DNA of 64,000 nucleotides, from the NCBI GenBank assembly GCA_037962975.1, contig CM075673.1:163700667-163764666 (forward strand), in the 5' to 3' direction. A model generated the notes under the pieces. That model worked only from the letters and a program-made list of their open reading frames with translations. It searched no databases and was not told the DNA's origin. A program made the position numbers and the translations under genes. The DNA is from Clitoria ternatea (taxonomy: Eukaryota > Streptophyta > Magnoliopsida > Fabales > Fabaceae). Of this stretch, positions 10,604 to 23,519 are shown in pieces. Positions within the stretch are counted from its first letter, which is position 1; the number at the start of each line of letters is the position of its first letter.

Positions 10604-12511
10604 TGTAACATCCCTGATGTTTTAATGAGAATTATAAGAAATGGGAAATGATTAGTAAATGTTTTAGAAGTTTTATTTAATATTTGTTCTGTCTTAGCCA
10701 GAGATAAGAAAGCCGGTGTCGAGATCGGTATCTGAAGCGCGAGCAGGCGGAGTTAAAGATCGGGAGTGTAGGAGAAGAGCGGACAGAGTTAGGTGGTCTG
10801 GTCCAACCGTTGTGAGGAGAGCGTCTCACACGGAGTCATAGCCCGGATTAACCTCATAATGACTGAAACAACGGGTGTAGGTAACCAAGAGGTGAGCACG
10901 GATAAGGTATCCGATCTCTCAGGTTGTAGCTCAGATTTCCGAGGTATGAACACTAAGTTAGAACGTCGGGGGCCGATATTCATATTGGGCTTATACTCTT
11001 GCGAAGTATTAGAGAATTGTGAATAATTAAACGTTGTGGGAATAAATAAGTGTAATTGATTTAATAACTATGCAATAGTTCAATATAGTGAAATTGATTA
11101 AATTTAGTAAGAATACAAATAAAATAAAGGAAAAGACGATCTTGCCCATGAGCTATACATATATATATAAGGAGATTCTCTTCCTTCCCTCTTCATTATT
11201 TACAAGTTACCTTTGCTGTTGGTCTGTTCCTTCTCTTTCGTTTTTTCTCTCCTCTCTTAACGCTGATTTGCATGCGCTGGAGAGGGACTCAATTTGTGTC
11301 TAAACTTCAATTGAACCCCATTCCTGTGATCGAGGCTTCAAGGTGAGTCTACTGATCCGTTCCAATTGTGATTCCCTTATTCCTTTTATTCTTTGGCTGT
11401 TAAGAGCCATGCATGGCTATATTCGTGGCTGTTCTCCACTCCTCTGGTGAGTGTGAGCCCAAATGCAGTCCATGAACTAAGGGCGTTGAAGTGACGAGCT
11501 GTACTTTATGATCCGTAGGTAGTAGGCTAAGCAACGGAAGACTGAGTGACGGAGTTGAGACTGCGAAACCAGTGCTTAGAGGAAGGAATCGACACAGAGA
11601 ACAGATCATCGAAGCGTGGAACCAAAGTAAGGGGGGTGTTCGGGTTATAATTAATTAGAATAGGACTCGCTTCTTAAACAGGTCATTGAAGTAACGTAAA
11701 CAGGTTAAGGAAAATGTTGCTAAACGTAGTTGTGTGTTTATGCTTGTGCATGTGTGACTGAGTACATTAATTAATGGAGGATCGGGTGTGGATGAGTTTG
11801 TCATGTATGATCTTGTGATATCTAATGTGAAATGATCAGTGTTATGTGACGTCGGGTTAGCAAACAGGCTACCCGAGTGATGAGGAATTGATATTATTAT
11901 GTGAAAGGTAAACTGTTGAATGATTATGTGGTATGGGATGGCCGACGGTATATGATAGCCCCTCATTTCCGGCTCCCGTGGTTTTCGTGCCCAGTTGAGC
12001 TACCCAGTGGTCAAGTAGGACCCAGTGGTCGAGGTAGAGAGTCAAGCAGGACTCGGTGAACCAAGCAGGGTTCACGGGGTGTCAAGTAGGACCCCCAGCT
12101 GAAGGCCAATCCTTTAGTATCCGGATACTAGGAGTCAAATTGTATGAGAGTCAGTTGTGATCGTGATGAATGTGATGGAATTGTGTAGTTGGTTTAATAT
12201 AGTTACTGTATGTAATACACTATGTTTCGGTATGCTTACTTACAAGTGATGCTTGATGTGTATGTATAAATATGCATGTATATTTGTTAAGTTCCATTCT
12301 AAATTAATTACAATGCCAAACACTCACCCTTGCATTTTTTTTTTTAGTAACCAGAGACAGGGAGGGGGAAGGAGCCATGGAGCCGCGCCAAGGGGGAGAA
12401 CGGTGCCAGGGTCCGAGTGACTTCGAGTGACTCTCTATAGAGTCATATATGTGTATAACTTCTTAGTATTATTATTAGTTATGTTTAATTAAGACCGGAC
12501 CGGATGTAAAC
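10604..12511 (+). repeat. 3' LTR of the Tekay element, left part
   Basis: Matches 3663 onward at offset 6941 until TAAAC at 12507-12511, where the Tat element interrupts it. The remainder resumes at 24348. Confidence 0.96.
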
Positions 12512-13315
12512 TGAACTGGTCTGGACCGGGGTCTAGGATCCGGTGTGGGACCAGCCACAAGAATGTAGGTGTTTTTAGGGTTTGCACACCGGAACTGTGA
12601 GTAACCGATGTATTAATCCGGTCTCTCAGTAGGAGAGGCCGGTCTTGTTGTCCTGGAGATCCTTCACACCAACGTTTCGCGTTGTAGAGGGGCGAAAGGT
12701 GGTGCCACCTGCGAAGATTCTCCGACGCTCAAGTTAGAAGAGTATGGGAACTCAATGAATGCTTAAGCGAAGTAACAGTAAAGTGTGAGATAGAACAACG
12801 ATACCATGCATGTGTATTGATATGGGCTTCTTATAGTTGAACGTAAGAGAATTGAGTCGTTGGATGCAGGTGGGTCCCTTAGCTCTGATTGCGTGTATAT
12901 TGTGTCAATCAAAGTGGCTCGACTTTCAGAATGTGTCAGGAGGGTAGGTCAATTATCAGAGTACGATCCTCTAGGGAGAGGAGAGGATAATCACCTTTTC
13001 CGCATAATCTGCTGACACGCCCACTTACTTTCTGAAGCCATTGATGTGACGTATTTTGCTACAAACAGTGTCTTCGTTGATAAGTTATCAGGGACTCTTC
13101 TCTTACTGTGACTGAAAAGCCAACAGTTATATAAACACCCTGTAAAAATGAACATAGAACCGCTATGGAGAAAATGAATGATGTTTTCGTGGAGTGAGGG
13201 CGGACGGCCAGACAACGGATATCCGGTGTGGCAACATTGAACCAGGACACCGGTTCTCCTTATATGAGGTCAGTCTGACGTCACAAGTATGGGGGCCGGT
13301 ATCTAGACCGGATCA
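12512..13315 (-). repeat. 3' LTR of the Tat element
   Basis: 804 bp. On the plus strand it reads TGAACTGG to GGATCA; in the element's sense it begins TGATCCGG and ends CCAGTTCA. It pairs with 23539-24342 with about 7 mismatches. Confidence 0.95.
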
Positions 13316-13331
13316 TCTGTCCCCTAGCTTG
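13316..13331 (-). other. polypurine tract of the Tat element
   Basis: Minus-strand CAAGCTAGGGGACAGA sits immediately before the 3' LTR start TGATCCGG. It is purine-rich as expected for a plus-strand primer. Confidence 0.65.
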
Positions 13332-13824
13332 TATGAGGGACTGTTAAGCTGCTCATATGAGCTACACAACTCTTAAGAGAAGTCTGGATGCCGGTAGTAC
13401 ATTCTTGTAAGTCTCTGGGAGCTCGGTGGCGTCCGCTCTAGTAAACGAGTGACCGCCCTTCTCGCGTTGCGTACAACGGATTCAGACAGCATAAAATAAG
13501 TAATGGAAATCCCAAGAGTCTTTGAAAATCGAAACCCTTGGTATTCGAAAAGTGGTTGGGAGGCATTAAATGCGCACAGCATGATTAGACAATAAATGCG
13601 TTTTTTATGCAAGAGCCATCATTGCCCAAGAGTGTAACCGTCGATTGGGCTTATTGGGCCTGGATTCAAACTGTGTGGGGGCCCATTTTGCCAAAACGTT
13701 TACTGAAACGTTACTGTTTTCGCGCCCGTTTGTGGTGAAGCGACGGGGTCGTTTCAATTTGAAAGGGTTGCGTTTTGAGATAAGCCTTGTGACCTTCGAT
13801 GAAACACTGTGTTTCTTCGTTACC

Positions 13825-13831
13825 TATAAAA
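13825..13831 (+). promoter_or_regulatory. TATA box of the antisense gene
   Basis: CCTATAAAAGG on the plus strand, about 170 bp upstream of the antisense-gene ATG at 14000, with a pyrimidine-rich leader in between. It opposes the direction of the retrotransposon and suggests an independent promoter. Inferred from sequence only. Confidence 0.6.
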
Positions 13832-13999
13832 GGAACTCTTTGCTGATTTAGGAATCCATCCTTGCTCTCAAACTTAGTGAAACTCTGCTCAAATTTCCTT
13901 GGGATTTCCCTGTCGTCTTCAACTTCTCAAAGATCCTCTTCCTTTAGGTAACCTTTCTTTTCTTCAACTCCTTGCAATTTTAATCATTCTACTTCCATC

Positions 14000-16667
14000 A
14001 TGCGCCCTAGAGCAGGCCACGCTGGTCCTTCAAATAGGGGGAGGTTTGGCTCTCGTGCCCCCCTTAGCCACCGTGGTGGGAGGATTCCAGCGAATCCTCC
14101 TGTGGCTGGGCGCCATCGCTCAGAGAGAGCCGAAGCTTCTTCCTCACGAGCGTCTTTTTCCTCTCGTCGCTCTGAGGTTCCCCTTGGTTCGAGGGCTACC
14201 AGCCGCTCTGATGAGGGGTCAAGTGCTGAAGGTTATCTCTCTGACGATGTTGCTTTTTATCACAGCACCTACGCATTCCACCGCGCCTCCACAACCATGG
14301 ATCTTCCAGGACGTGGAAAAACACCGTTTCTCCGCTCTGCTGAAGGGTGTGTCAATGTTGTGGCACACCGGCTTGACTGGGAGAAACTCAACAGGGAAAA
14401 ACCTTATTGCTGGGTGGAAGAGGAATTCCTAGAGATCCCTTCGCACCATGCAAGTGAGGAGGAGCGCACGGTTTCTTTCCGCTGTAAGATATATTCGGAT
14501 AAGAAGTACAAAGCGCGATACGCTGTGATGGCTCCGCATCCTTCTGAAAGAATATGCCACAGCGTCCCTGATGCGAGGTCGGTCTACATGTACGACTTCG
14601 TTTTCTTAAAGCTGGGAGTACGCTTTCCCCTGACGGATTTCCAGATGGCCATCCTGCGTTTCTTAGACTGTGCCCCCTCACAACTACATCCCAACGGTTG
14701 GAGTCTTGTCCGGGCTCTGGAAGTTTTGGGGGAGCATTTTGGCTTCTCCGCCACTGTGGCCAAGCTATTTTACTATTGCCAAGTGGTCCGCCGAGCTAAT
14801 AAGAAGGGCGGCCTTGGGTTTATTACTCTCCGTAGTGACTCAAGGGTTGTAAATTTCAAGTCTTATACGGAATCCGCAAAGGTAGATGGGCGCTCCTTCA
14901 AACACTACTACACGCGGGTCCGGATTCAACCAAATAAGCCAGTCTTCTGGCGGAATAAAGAGGGGTTTACCAAGTTTCCCCTTAGCTGGACGCACGAGCA
15001 TTTTCTCCTTATGAGCCGTGCTTATTATACAGATGAGAGCGAACTTTCCCCTCATTCTGTTGAGGTCTTGAGCGCCCTGCAGACGGCCTCAAAGACCCTC
15101 AAAGGGTTTTCCAGCCGTCTTCTCTTGGCCGAGGATGGCATCAAAAACACCTACCTCCGTAACATCCGCTCTTATTCTCCTTTTGTTGTATGGTTATTCC
15201 GCTCTAGTTATTTTTCTTCTTGTATGCTTATTCAACTTTTCTTGTTTTGCAGAACAAATTGAAAAAGCCTGCCCAGAGATGTTGTCGTTAAGGACCATGA
15301 TGGCTGACGATGACTCCTCTTCTGAAGAAAATGAAATCCAGGCGAAGAGGAACGCCACTAAAACTCCCCTCATTCCTCTGACTTCTGCGGTAGGAGATGA
15401 GGTTCCTCTCTTCGACGAGGAGGAAACCGAAGAAGCAGCTGAGGCCGCTGGAGCGGGTGGCGAGGAGGCCGTCCCAGAGAAAAAGAAGAAGAAGAGGCAT
15501 CTTGTAAAGAAGGCAAATCAAGAGAAGCCCTCCTCTGATGACCCTGTGAAGAAGCGTCAGAGGACGGCCGAAGAAGCTGAATTGAAGAAGGACAAGGGAA
15601 AGAAACCCGTTCCTGAGTCCTCTGCCCCTTCTTCTCAAAATGCTTCAGAACCGGACTCTGGGAACGGTCCTCCTCCGGCGTTCGATCCTCCGCGTGACTC
15701 CTTCCTTTCTCCTTACTTGTGGTTTCAAGGGTCTATGCCTCCTACTCTCCCAAAGGCACGGTATTGCCTCCGCCCTTCCCTCGACGCTGCTGGGGTCCGA
15801 GGTGCTTGCAAGGCTGGGCGTTGGCAACTTGATGAACTGTCTGGCCTGCTTGAGTCCCTGAGCGAGAAAGCTGACTATATGGATCAGGTTGAAAAACTTA
15901 AGGCCGAACTCGCGGTGAAGGAGAAATGGGCGGCCAAGCAAGCTGAAGTTCACAGGGGGGTGGAATCAGAATTGAAGAAAACTAAAGAAACGCTCCAGAG
16001 GAAAACTGAAGAAACAAGTCAAGTTCATTTTGCGAACAAGGCCCTAAAGCGGGAAGTTGCCGACCTCCAGAATAAGAACAAATTCATACCCCTCCTTGAA
16101 GAAGAATTACAACTGGAGAAGAAGAGATCGGCTAAGCTTGCTGACGATCTCAAAGTTATGGAGGAGGGTCGCAACAAGGACCTTGGGGAGTGGGATTCTA
16201 TTCGGAAGGAGATGCAAGCCCAAATTGATGAACTCAAAAAGGGTGGTGCGAGTGCTGGGCCTTCAGAAGAGGATTATGCCAAGGTTCAAAGAAGACTAGC
16301 TGCTGCAAAGGCCAAGGCTGCCAAAGCCTTGGATATATGCAAAAATGTGGCGTATGAATCTTTCGGCCTGGCCCTTCGTCAAGTCTACTATCGTAACCCT
16401 GGAGTAAAGCTGAATTTATACGGATTAGATCCGTTCTTCGAGTTCCATGGGGGAAGACTTGTAGAAGTTCATAAGGACGGATCGCACCATGAACCCCATG
16501 CATCTCTGTACGAACTGCCTCCCCTCCCAGAAGGTCAAAGTATGGAGCCTCCAACGTCCACTGCTGCCTCTGGAGCTGAAGCACAAGAAGGTGCCCAAAC
16601 TGGGGTGGAGGACAAGACGGAGAAGGCAGGAGTGCCCACTGTGGAAGATCAAGCACCGGCCTCTTAA
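14000..16667 (+). CDS. Spliced antisense extra gene of the Tat element, Transposase_28-like with coiled coil
   Basis: Two plus-strand frames join cleanly across one 94-bp intron: exons 14000-15158 and 15253-16667, donor CTCC|GTAACA, acceptor TTTTGCAG, phase 1, no stop. The predicted protein has 857 residues. The N-terminus is Arg/Ser-rich. The central block (about residues 130-350, with GVRFPLTDFQ, SQLHPNGWSL and LFYYCQVVRR) resembles the plant 'putative gypsy-type transposon' family (Pfam Transposase_28). An acidic and Lys-rich stretch with likely nuclear signals (EKKKKKRHLVKK, KKRQRT) follows, then a long heptad-like coiled coil (roughly 585-730) and a low-complexity tail. Extra antisense frames are known in Tat elements, but their function is not. 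It is intact although the gag-pol on the other strand is broken. A host-derived or structural role cannot be excluded. Confidence 0.75.
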
Positions 16668-17373
16668 TTTTATGCTTTCATTCATAGCCGTGTTCTGGGA
16701 TCGGCTCCAGCTTTAAAACACTTTGTAACCTGCATATTTTCTTATTTTTGAAAATAAGATTCACTATTACTTTTCCTCAGCTGTTTGCATCGAATGTGTG
16801 AGTGCTGAATAACTTAGTGTTATACAAAACACTTTATTATTTCCAATGCTTTGCGAATCCGTTCTGCGTGGTTACCAAGTTACTTAAAGCGTACTTATCA
16901 CACTGGATTAAGATAACAAATTGTAATGAATAAATGACAATTAAGTTAAAGCATGCCCTGTCCCCAAGTGTAAGTATATTGGGAAGGGAGAATTTATCTC
17001 AAAGATTACCTTTTAACTTCTTAAAAGATAGAAATCCTTATCCGTCCTCGAAGATGTGGAGCGGGTACGTCAGCGTTCAACCGCTCCGAGGTGGATATTC
17101 CACTACTGAGGACGGACATTGCCTTTGAATTTTGGTATAGCTTTGACAAGGGTAAGCTTTTACGCCTTTCTTTTGAGGTTCGGTTTGGTCCTACATCTCA
17201 GGTCTTCACACGGTGTTCGGTTCGATCCTACTAACCGTACTTGGAGTTCGGTGCAATCCTACAGTCCAAGCCTTCAACACGGGGTTCGGATCAGGGCTAA
17301 TCCTGAACCTACTGCGCCCGTTACTCGGGGTTCAGCGCGGTTTCCTGTGTGAACCGGCCTACTGCGCCCAAGC
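16668..17373. other. Tat 3' region without pol coding
   Basis: Lies between the antisense gene and the 59-bp array. A plus-strand AATAAA at about 16928 could end the antisense transcript. From about 17175 to 17373 there are degenerate copies of the array motif (GGGGTTCGG, ACTGCGCCC, CAAGCCTTC), which look like the diverged edge of the tandem array. Confidence 0.45.
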
Positions 17374-17663
17374 CTTCGCATGGGGTTCGGTTTGTGGCCT
17401 TGAAAAAGGACCAGCCCTACAACCCATGTAGTCTTCGAATGGGGTTCGGTTTGTGGCCTTGAAAAAGGACCAGCCCTACAACCCATGTAGTCTTCGAATG
17501 GGGTTCAGTTTGTGGCCTTGAAAAAGGACCAGCCCTACAACCCATGTAGTCTTCGAATGGGGTTCGGTTTGTGGCCTTGAAAAAGGACCAGCCCTACAAC
17601 CCATGTAGTCTTCGAATGGGGTTCGGTTTGTGGCCTTGAAAAAGGACCAGCCCTACAACCCAT
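17374..17663. repeat. 59-bp tandem array, about five copies
   Basis: Starts at 17374, 17433, 17492, 17551 and 17610 with CTTCGAATGGGG (CTTCGCATGGGG in the first). The units are nearly identical; one has GTTCAG for GTTCGG. It lies in the Tat 3' region, a place known to spawn satellite repeats in this lineage. Confidence 0.92.
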
Positions 17664-17892
17664 TCCACCTCAAGGAATTACATCGTCCGTCCTGAGGGGT
17701 CTTCCTCCGTTCTTCGAGGAATTATCTCATCAACTACAGAATAGGTAGTTGCGTTCATCCGTCCTGAGGTGTATGCGTATTAAACTACGGCTTTAAATCA
17801 TAACACATAAGAAAAGTGAGAATGAGAGGGCGGTGAAAGTGTATTCTTATTAAAATTGAAAATAGATTACACAAAGAGCATCGTTGGGGCCA

Positions 17893-17956
17893 TGCCTCGT
17901 TAAAACCTTCTTGAGAAAACCCAATGGGAAAAAACTCAAGTAAGGAAAAAGAGTAC
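17893..17956 (-). other. Conserved post-pol hairpin motif, Tat copy
   Basis: On the minus strand, 15 bases after the pol stop codon, GTACTCTTTTTCCTT is followed by CTTGAG, a T run, CCCATTGGG, TTTT, CTCAAG and AAGGTTTTAACGAGGCA. CCTT/AAGG and CTTGAG/CTCAAG pair into a 10-bp stem with one bulge, enclosing CCCA/TGGG. The copia element carries the same motif at 30916-30981. Confidence 0.7.
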
Positions 17957-17971
17957 ACGCCGTCTTACCAA

Positions 17972-20900
17972 CTAGCTGTAATACACTCGTAAGTTCTGAG
18001 TGTTCCATTTGTTGCGGATTGGGGTTCCATCAAGTTCTTCCAACCGGTATGATCCCTTTCCAGTCACCTCCGAAACTCTATAAGGTCCTTCCCACGTCGG
18101 TGCTAGCTTTCCTTGGTGAGCGAACTTATTCCCCACACTGGCCTTTCTCAGAACGAGGTCTCCGGTGTTAAAAGCTCTGTACTGGACACGTTTATTATAC
18201 CGGAGTGTAGCCTTTGCTTTTATTGCCTGATCTCTGATGAAAGCCTTTTCCCTTAACTCTTGGAGGACGTCCAGCTCTGATGCTAAGTTGGCGTTGTTAT
18301 CTTCTGCTGAAAAATACTCCACACGAGCCGATCTTGTTTGTAACTCCACTGGGATCATCGTATATCTCCCATATATTTATATTGCCTTTTACAGCTCAGA
18401 GTTTATGCAGACTCCATAGGGTATTCAAGACCCAACCATAGATGAAGAATGAGGCGTAGTGCGGTATGCCCATAAAACATGACACAGCTGGTCAGTCCAT
18501 CCTCCCTTCGCTTCTCCCAGACGCTTCTTTAACCCCTTTAGCACTTCTCGGTTAGCTACCTCTGCTTGCCCATTGGTTTGGGGATGTTCAACAGATGAAA
18601 ATATCTGGATTATCCCCAGTCCTTCAAGTAAATCCGTGAACTTTTTGTCTGTAAACTGTGTGCCGTTGTCAGTCACAATCCGCCCTGGCACCCCGAACCG
18701 AGCAATGATATTTTCGTACATGAAACGTCTTGTACGTGCAGAAGTGATATGCACTACAGGTTCTGCCTCGATCCATTTGGTGAAATAGTCTACTCCCACG
18801 ATCAAGTATTTGATTCCTCCTGGCACAGTGGGAAACGGACCCAAAATATCAAGGCCCCATTGGTAGAACGGCCAAGGCACGGCAGATGAAGATAACTCTT
18901 GGGCCGGTGTATGGTGGAGATTGGAGAATTTTTGGCAAGCGTCGCACTTCCTCACGAAATCTGCGGAATCCTGCTTCACAGTGGGCCACCAGTATCCAGC
19001 CCTGAGGACTTTTCTCATTAGGCTTCGGCCTCCAGCGTGATGCCCACATTGCCCCTCGTGCACCTCAGTCAAGACCGCTTGAACTTCGTCTTCTCTTAAA
19101 CATGAAAGATATGGGACAGAGAATCCTCTTCTGTAGAGAACACCATCGACCATAGTAAAATATGGCAGCTCCCTCTTCACTCGTCTCCTTTCCTTCTCGT
19201 CAGTGGGAAGTTGACCATCAGCCAGATAACGAATATAGGGAATGACCCAAGAATCCTCATACGGATAACTTACCATGACAGCATTCAGAGAAGGATACAG
19301 AGGTATACTAGGTGATGTCAAAGTGCTTTGAACCACCGTTGTTGTGCTACCGGGCTGCTTTGTACTTGCCAATCTTGACAAGATGTCCGCTCTGGTATTT
19401 TCTTCCCTGGGCACATGCTTGAACTCTAAAACTTCAAATCTTCCCTTCAACTCATTAACACAATTCAAGTACAATTGAAGTTGTGGTTCCTTTGCCTGGT
19501 ACTCCCCCTGGATCTGCGAAATCACCAGCTGGGAATCACTGCAAAGTGTAACTGCTGATGCTCCGATGTCAATTGCCGCACGGAGACCGGCCAGGCATGC
19601 TTCGTATTCAGCTTGATTGTTGGAGGTCTTGAAATTGAACCGGAGGGAAATTTCTAAGTGCACACCGTCATCACTTTCTACCACCACACCTGCTCCACAA
19701 CCTTTGCTGTTCGACGAACCGTCGACGTATATGGTCCAATGCGCTCGAGGGGTGGCCGGGTCCGCCCCAGTCATTTCTACTACAAAATCGGCCAACACTT
19801 GCGCTTTGATGGCTCCTCGAGGCTCATATGAAATTTCAAATTCAGACAGCTCGATAGACCACTTTATCATCCTTCCGGCGAGGTCTGGCTTGCTGAGTAC
19901 TGAACGGAGTGGCAAATCCGTTCTCACCAATACTGGGTGCGCATGGAAATAAGGCCTCAGTCGTCATGACGCCCACACAACTGCCAGGGCGGCTTTCTCA
20001 ATCTTCTGATACCTTCCTTCCGCCCCCTGAAACGTTTTACTAGTAAAATACACTGGTCTCTGCCCTTCAGGGGTTTCTTTTACCAAGGCTACACCTAGAG
20101 CTTCGTCGGATATTGCCAAGTATAAGATTAACGTTTCGCCTGGATCAGGCTTAACCAGAATTGGTGGACTCGAGAGAACGGCCTTGAGCTGCTGGAAGGC
20201 TTGCTCTTGTTCCTCTCCCTATTCAAAACTCTTGTGTTTCTTCAACGCCTTATACAAGGGGAGGGACCTGTGCGCCATCTTAGGCATGAAACGAGCTAAA
20301 GCGGCCACTTTCCCATTCAATGACTGGACCTCCCTCAAACATTTAGGACTCTGCATGTCCAGGATTGCTTGACATTTCCCGGGGTTAGCCTCAATGCCTC
20401 GTTGAGTCAACATGAATCCCAAGAATTTCCCTGCTGGAACGGCGAAGGTGCACTTTAAAGGATTTAACCTCATGTTGTATTGCCCCAGCCTGGTGAAAAC
20501 TTGGCGTAGATCTTCAATGTGGTCTCCTCCAACGGGCGTTTTAGCTATGATATCATCAATATAAACTTCGACCAGCCTTGTATGCATCCCTTCAAAGACT
20601 TTGTTAATCATGCGCTGATAGGTAGCGCCGGCGTTCTTCAGTCCAAAAGGCATGACGGTGTAGCAGAAAACACCGCGGTCATTGATAAAGGCAGTTTTCT
20701 CCTGGTCTCCCTCCCACATCGGAATCTGGTTGTACCCCAAATAGGCATCCATGAAACTGAGATATTGGTAACCAGATGAATCATCCACCATGCGATCGAT
20801 GTTGGGCAGGGGATATGGATCTTTAGGGCAGCAACGGTTAAGATCCACATAATCTGTACACATTCTCCATTTACCGTTAGCCTTCTGCACCATGACCACA

Positions 20901-23476
20901 TTAGAAAGCCAAGATGAATAGCGTATTTCCCTTATAAAACCTGCTTTCAACAACTCCTCTGTTTGCTCACAAGCCACCCTCTGCTTCTCCGGTCCCAACC
21001 TCCTCTTCTTCTGGGCCACCGGTCTGGTTTCAGGATACACTGCAAGTTTATGACAACAGAAATCTGGATCCATCCCAGGCATGTCCGCTGCTGTCCATGC
21101 GAAAAGGTCTTTGAATTCCTGCAAAAGGGCTAATAAGCGTTGCTCCATAGCAGACTCCAGCTTATCGTTGATGTGTGTGACCTTCTCTGGGGAATCTCCC
21201 AATACGACATCCCTGGAACCGCCATCTGGTGTTGGCTTAGATGGATTGAGTGGATCAATCTTCAATTCCGCTCTAGGGTCTAAGTCAATAAGACTGACAG
21301 ACCCTGCCGCTGTTCCTCCGTCGTTCAACTTCCTCTTCTTGTTGAATACTTCCAACTTAACCATGTTGAGGCTCAGATTATAACAATATCGAGCCATCTC
21401 CTGATCTCCGCGGAGAGAGGACACACCGTTGTCCTTGTCGATAAATTTAATCAAGAGGTGAGAAGTGGATACAATTGCTTCCATAGCGTTCAGTGTTGGA
21501 CGGCCTACGATACCGTTGTACGGGGATTCCACATCAATCACCAGAATTCTTGACTTGACCGTTCTTGCACCGGGCTCCCCTTCAAAAGAAATCAAAGTGT
21601 CGAGGTATCCCTTAGTGGGTTGCTTGGCTCCGTTAAACGCTGTGAGTTCTTGTGTGTGTGGTTGTAAATCTGCATCACTGAAACCCATTCGTTTGAAACA
21701 ATTATAAAAGATAACATCACAAGAACTTCCCTGATCGACGAGGATCCTCTTGACATCCTTATTGGCTATGACGGCCACAATCACTACTGCATCATCACCT
21801 CTTGGAATTGTTGGGCCGAAGTCATCATCAGTAAATGACACCGTCGGGGCTGTCACACCGTCCCTGAAAGGGCGGTTATCCCTTGGTTTACCCTTGACTG
21901 ACAGAATCATCCTATGGTGGTTCTTTCGTGCTGTGATTGATGTTCCTCCTCCCGCAAATCCTCCAGCTATCATCTCAATCACTTCTCGTCTGCCCTGCCT
22001 CTGCTGCTGGGGCATGTTACTTTGTTGGGCACCTTCAGCAATCACTACCCCTTTCTGCTTCTCAGCCACAGTGAACTTCCTTGCTGGGTTGCGTGTATTA
22101 TCATCTTCATCATCAGGATCTCTATTCCTTTTCTCCATCCTATGAGGCTCATCCACAGATTTCTCCTTAAACAAATACTGCTTCAGCTTTCCTTCCCGAA
22201 TGAGAGTTTCCACCGTATTCTTTAACGCCTTGCACTCATCAGTGTTGTGCCCTGTCTGCTCATGGAAAGTGCAGTATTTACGTGGGTTACCACCCCTCTT
22301 GGTTGGGACTGGCTTCCTTACACCAAAGACGTTCAGAGTTGGCCAACCAACTTCCCTCATGATTTGTGAGTGCCTGGTGTTCAACGGAGCATAGTGATCG
22401 AACGATGATACACGCCTATCTCGTGGATGCTGACGAGCGTTCACAAAGTCCTCTCTAAAGGCATGCTTCTCAGGCCTCACTCTCTCCTTTTCTCTCCGTG
22501 GCTGCTGAGCGGGTGCAGAAGGCTTTACTCTTGTTGCAGTTGCCTCTAGATGCATCTCTATGCCCACATATTTGGAAGCTTTCCTTCGAAACTCCTCGAA
22601 GGTTGAAGGTGGGCTTTTTGCCAAAGATAGGGCAAAGGCTGAACCAGGCTGAAGAGCTTCCACTACAATATGGAGTTGTATGGCCTCCGTGAGGTTAGGG
22701 ACCAAAGCAGCCTCCTTGTAAAACCTTTTCAGGAAGTCCTTAAGAGTTTCAGTTTCTCCCTGTCTTATCTGGGCCAAGGTGTGAGAAGTTCTTGGGATAT
22801 CCCTAGAGATGACGAAATGGCTTTCGAATGCAGCAGCCATTTCCTCCCAAGAGTCTATAGAACCTGAGGGCAAACTTTTAAACCAGCTGAGAGCTTCCTC
22901 CGTCAACGTCCTTGGGAACATTCTGCACATGACATCTTCGTCTGCTCCCAGATACATAGCTTCATAAACGTAAGCATCCAAATGCTTAGTGGGGTCGGTC
23001 TCTCCATTATACTTCCCAATCGACAATGGCTGAGTTGTTTGCAAATGTTTTGGAATGACAATACTCATCAACCTTCTTGAGAAAGGGACATTGAGCTTGT
23101 ATGTCCCTGAAGTTACCACCGCCTGCTCCCTTCTCCTAGTACTGACTCTATCACCAGAGTCCTGTGTTTGCTCCCTCTCTTCATATGTGGGGATCTTCGA
23201 ATACTGGAGGGTGGTAGATCTATCCCTCGCTGATGCATGGTGAGCATCCTCTGCATGAGACACTACTCTGTCCCCAGCTCCTCCTCTCTCTCGCCTCAAC
23301 TCCATCAGCTCCTCCTTCAGTTGCCTGATAACCTCATCGCGAGGGTCAGGCGTCTGCACTTGCACCATCCTCCGGGTTTGAGTTACAGGGGATTCGAAGA
23401 CGAGTCTCCTCCCAGCCTGTTGATGGGTCACATCCTCCACGTGACCTTCCACGAAATCTCTCCCATCACCTTCCAT
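17972..23476 (-). pseudogene. Tat gag-pol polyprotein, broken by stops
   Basis: A single minus-strand frame from ATG at 23476 to the stop at 17972-17974. It is interrupted by TAG (20219-20221, where Trp is usual), TGA (19964-19966, where Arg is usual), and an unrelated stretch at about 18362-18430 with several stops near the end of the integrase. Domains: gag (about residues 140-300); a C-x2-H-x4-H-x4-C knuckle (about 402-420); protease VDQGSS (about 580); reverse transcriptase (about 810-1060, with YIDDII near 975); then after the first stop an RNase H remnant, a second RNase H-like domain (YVDGSSNSKG, NQAEYEA, CSDSQL), and integrase (H-H-C-C finger, WGLDILGPF, TDNGTQF, NGQAEVANREV). The C-terminal piece after the damage (RNKWNTQNLRVYYS) is still open. 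All visible point stops fit C-to-T change. Confidence 0.93.
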
Positions 23477-23519
23477 TGTGACAACCTAACTTCTGCGAAA
23501 ATGGGAATAACTCTATCGA

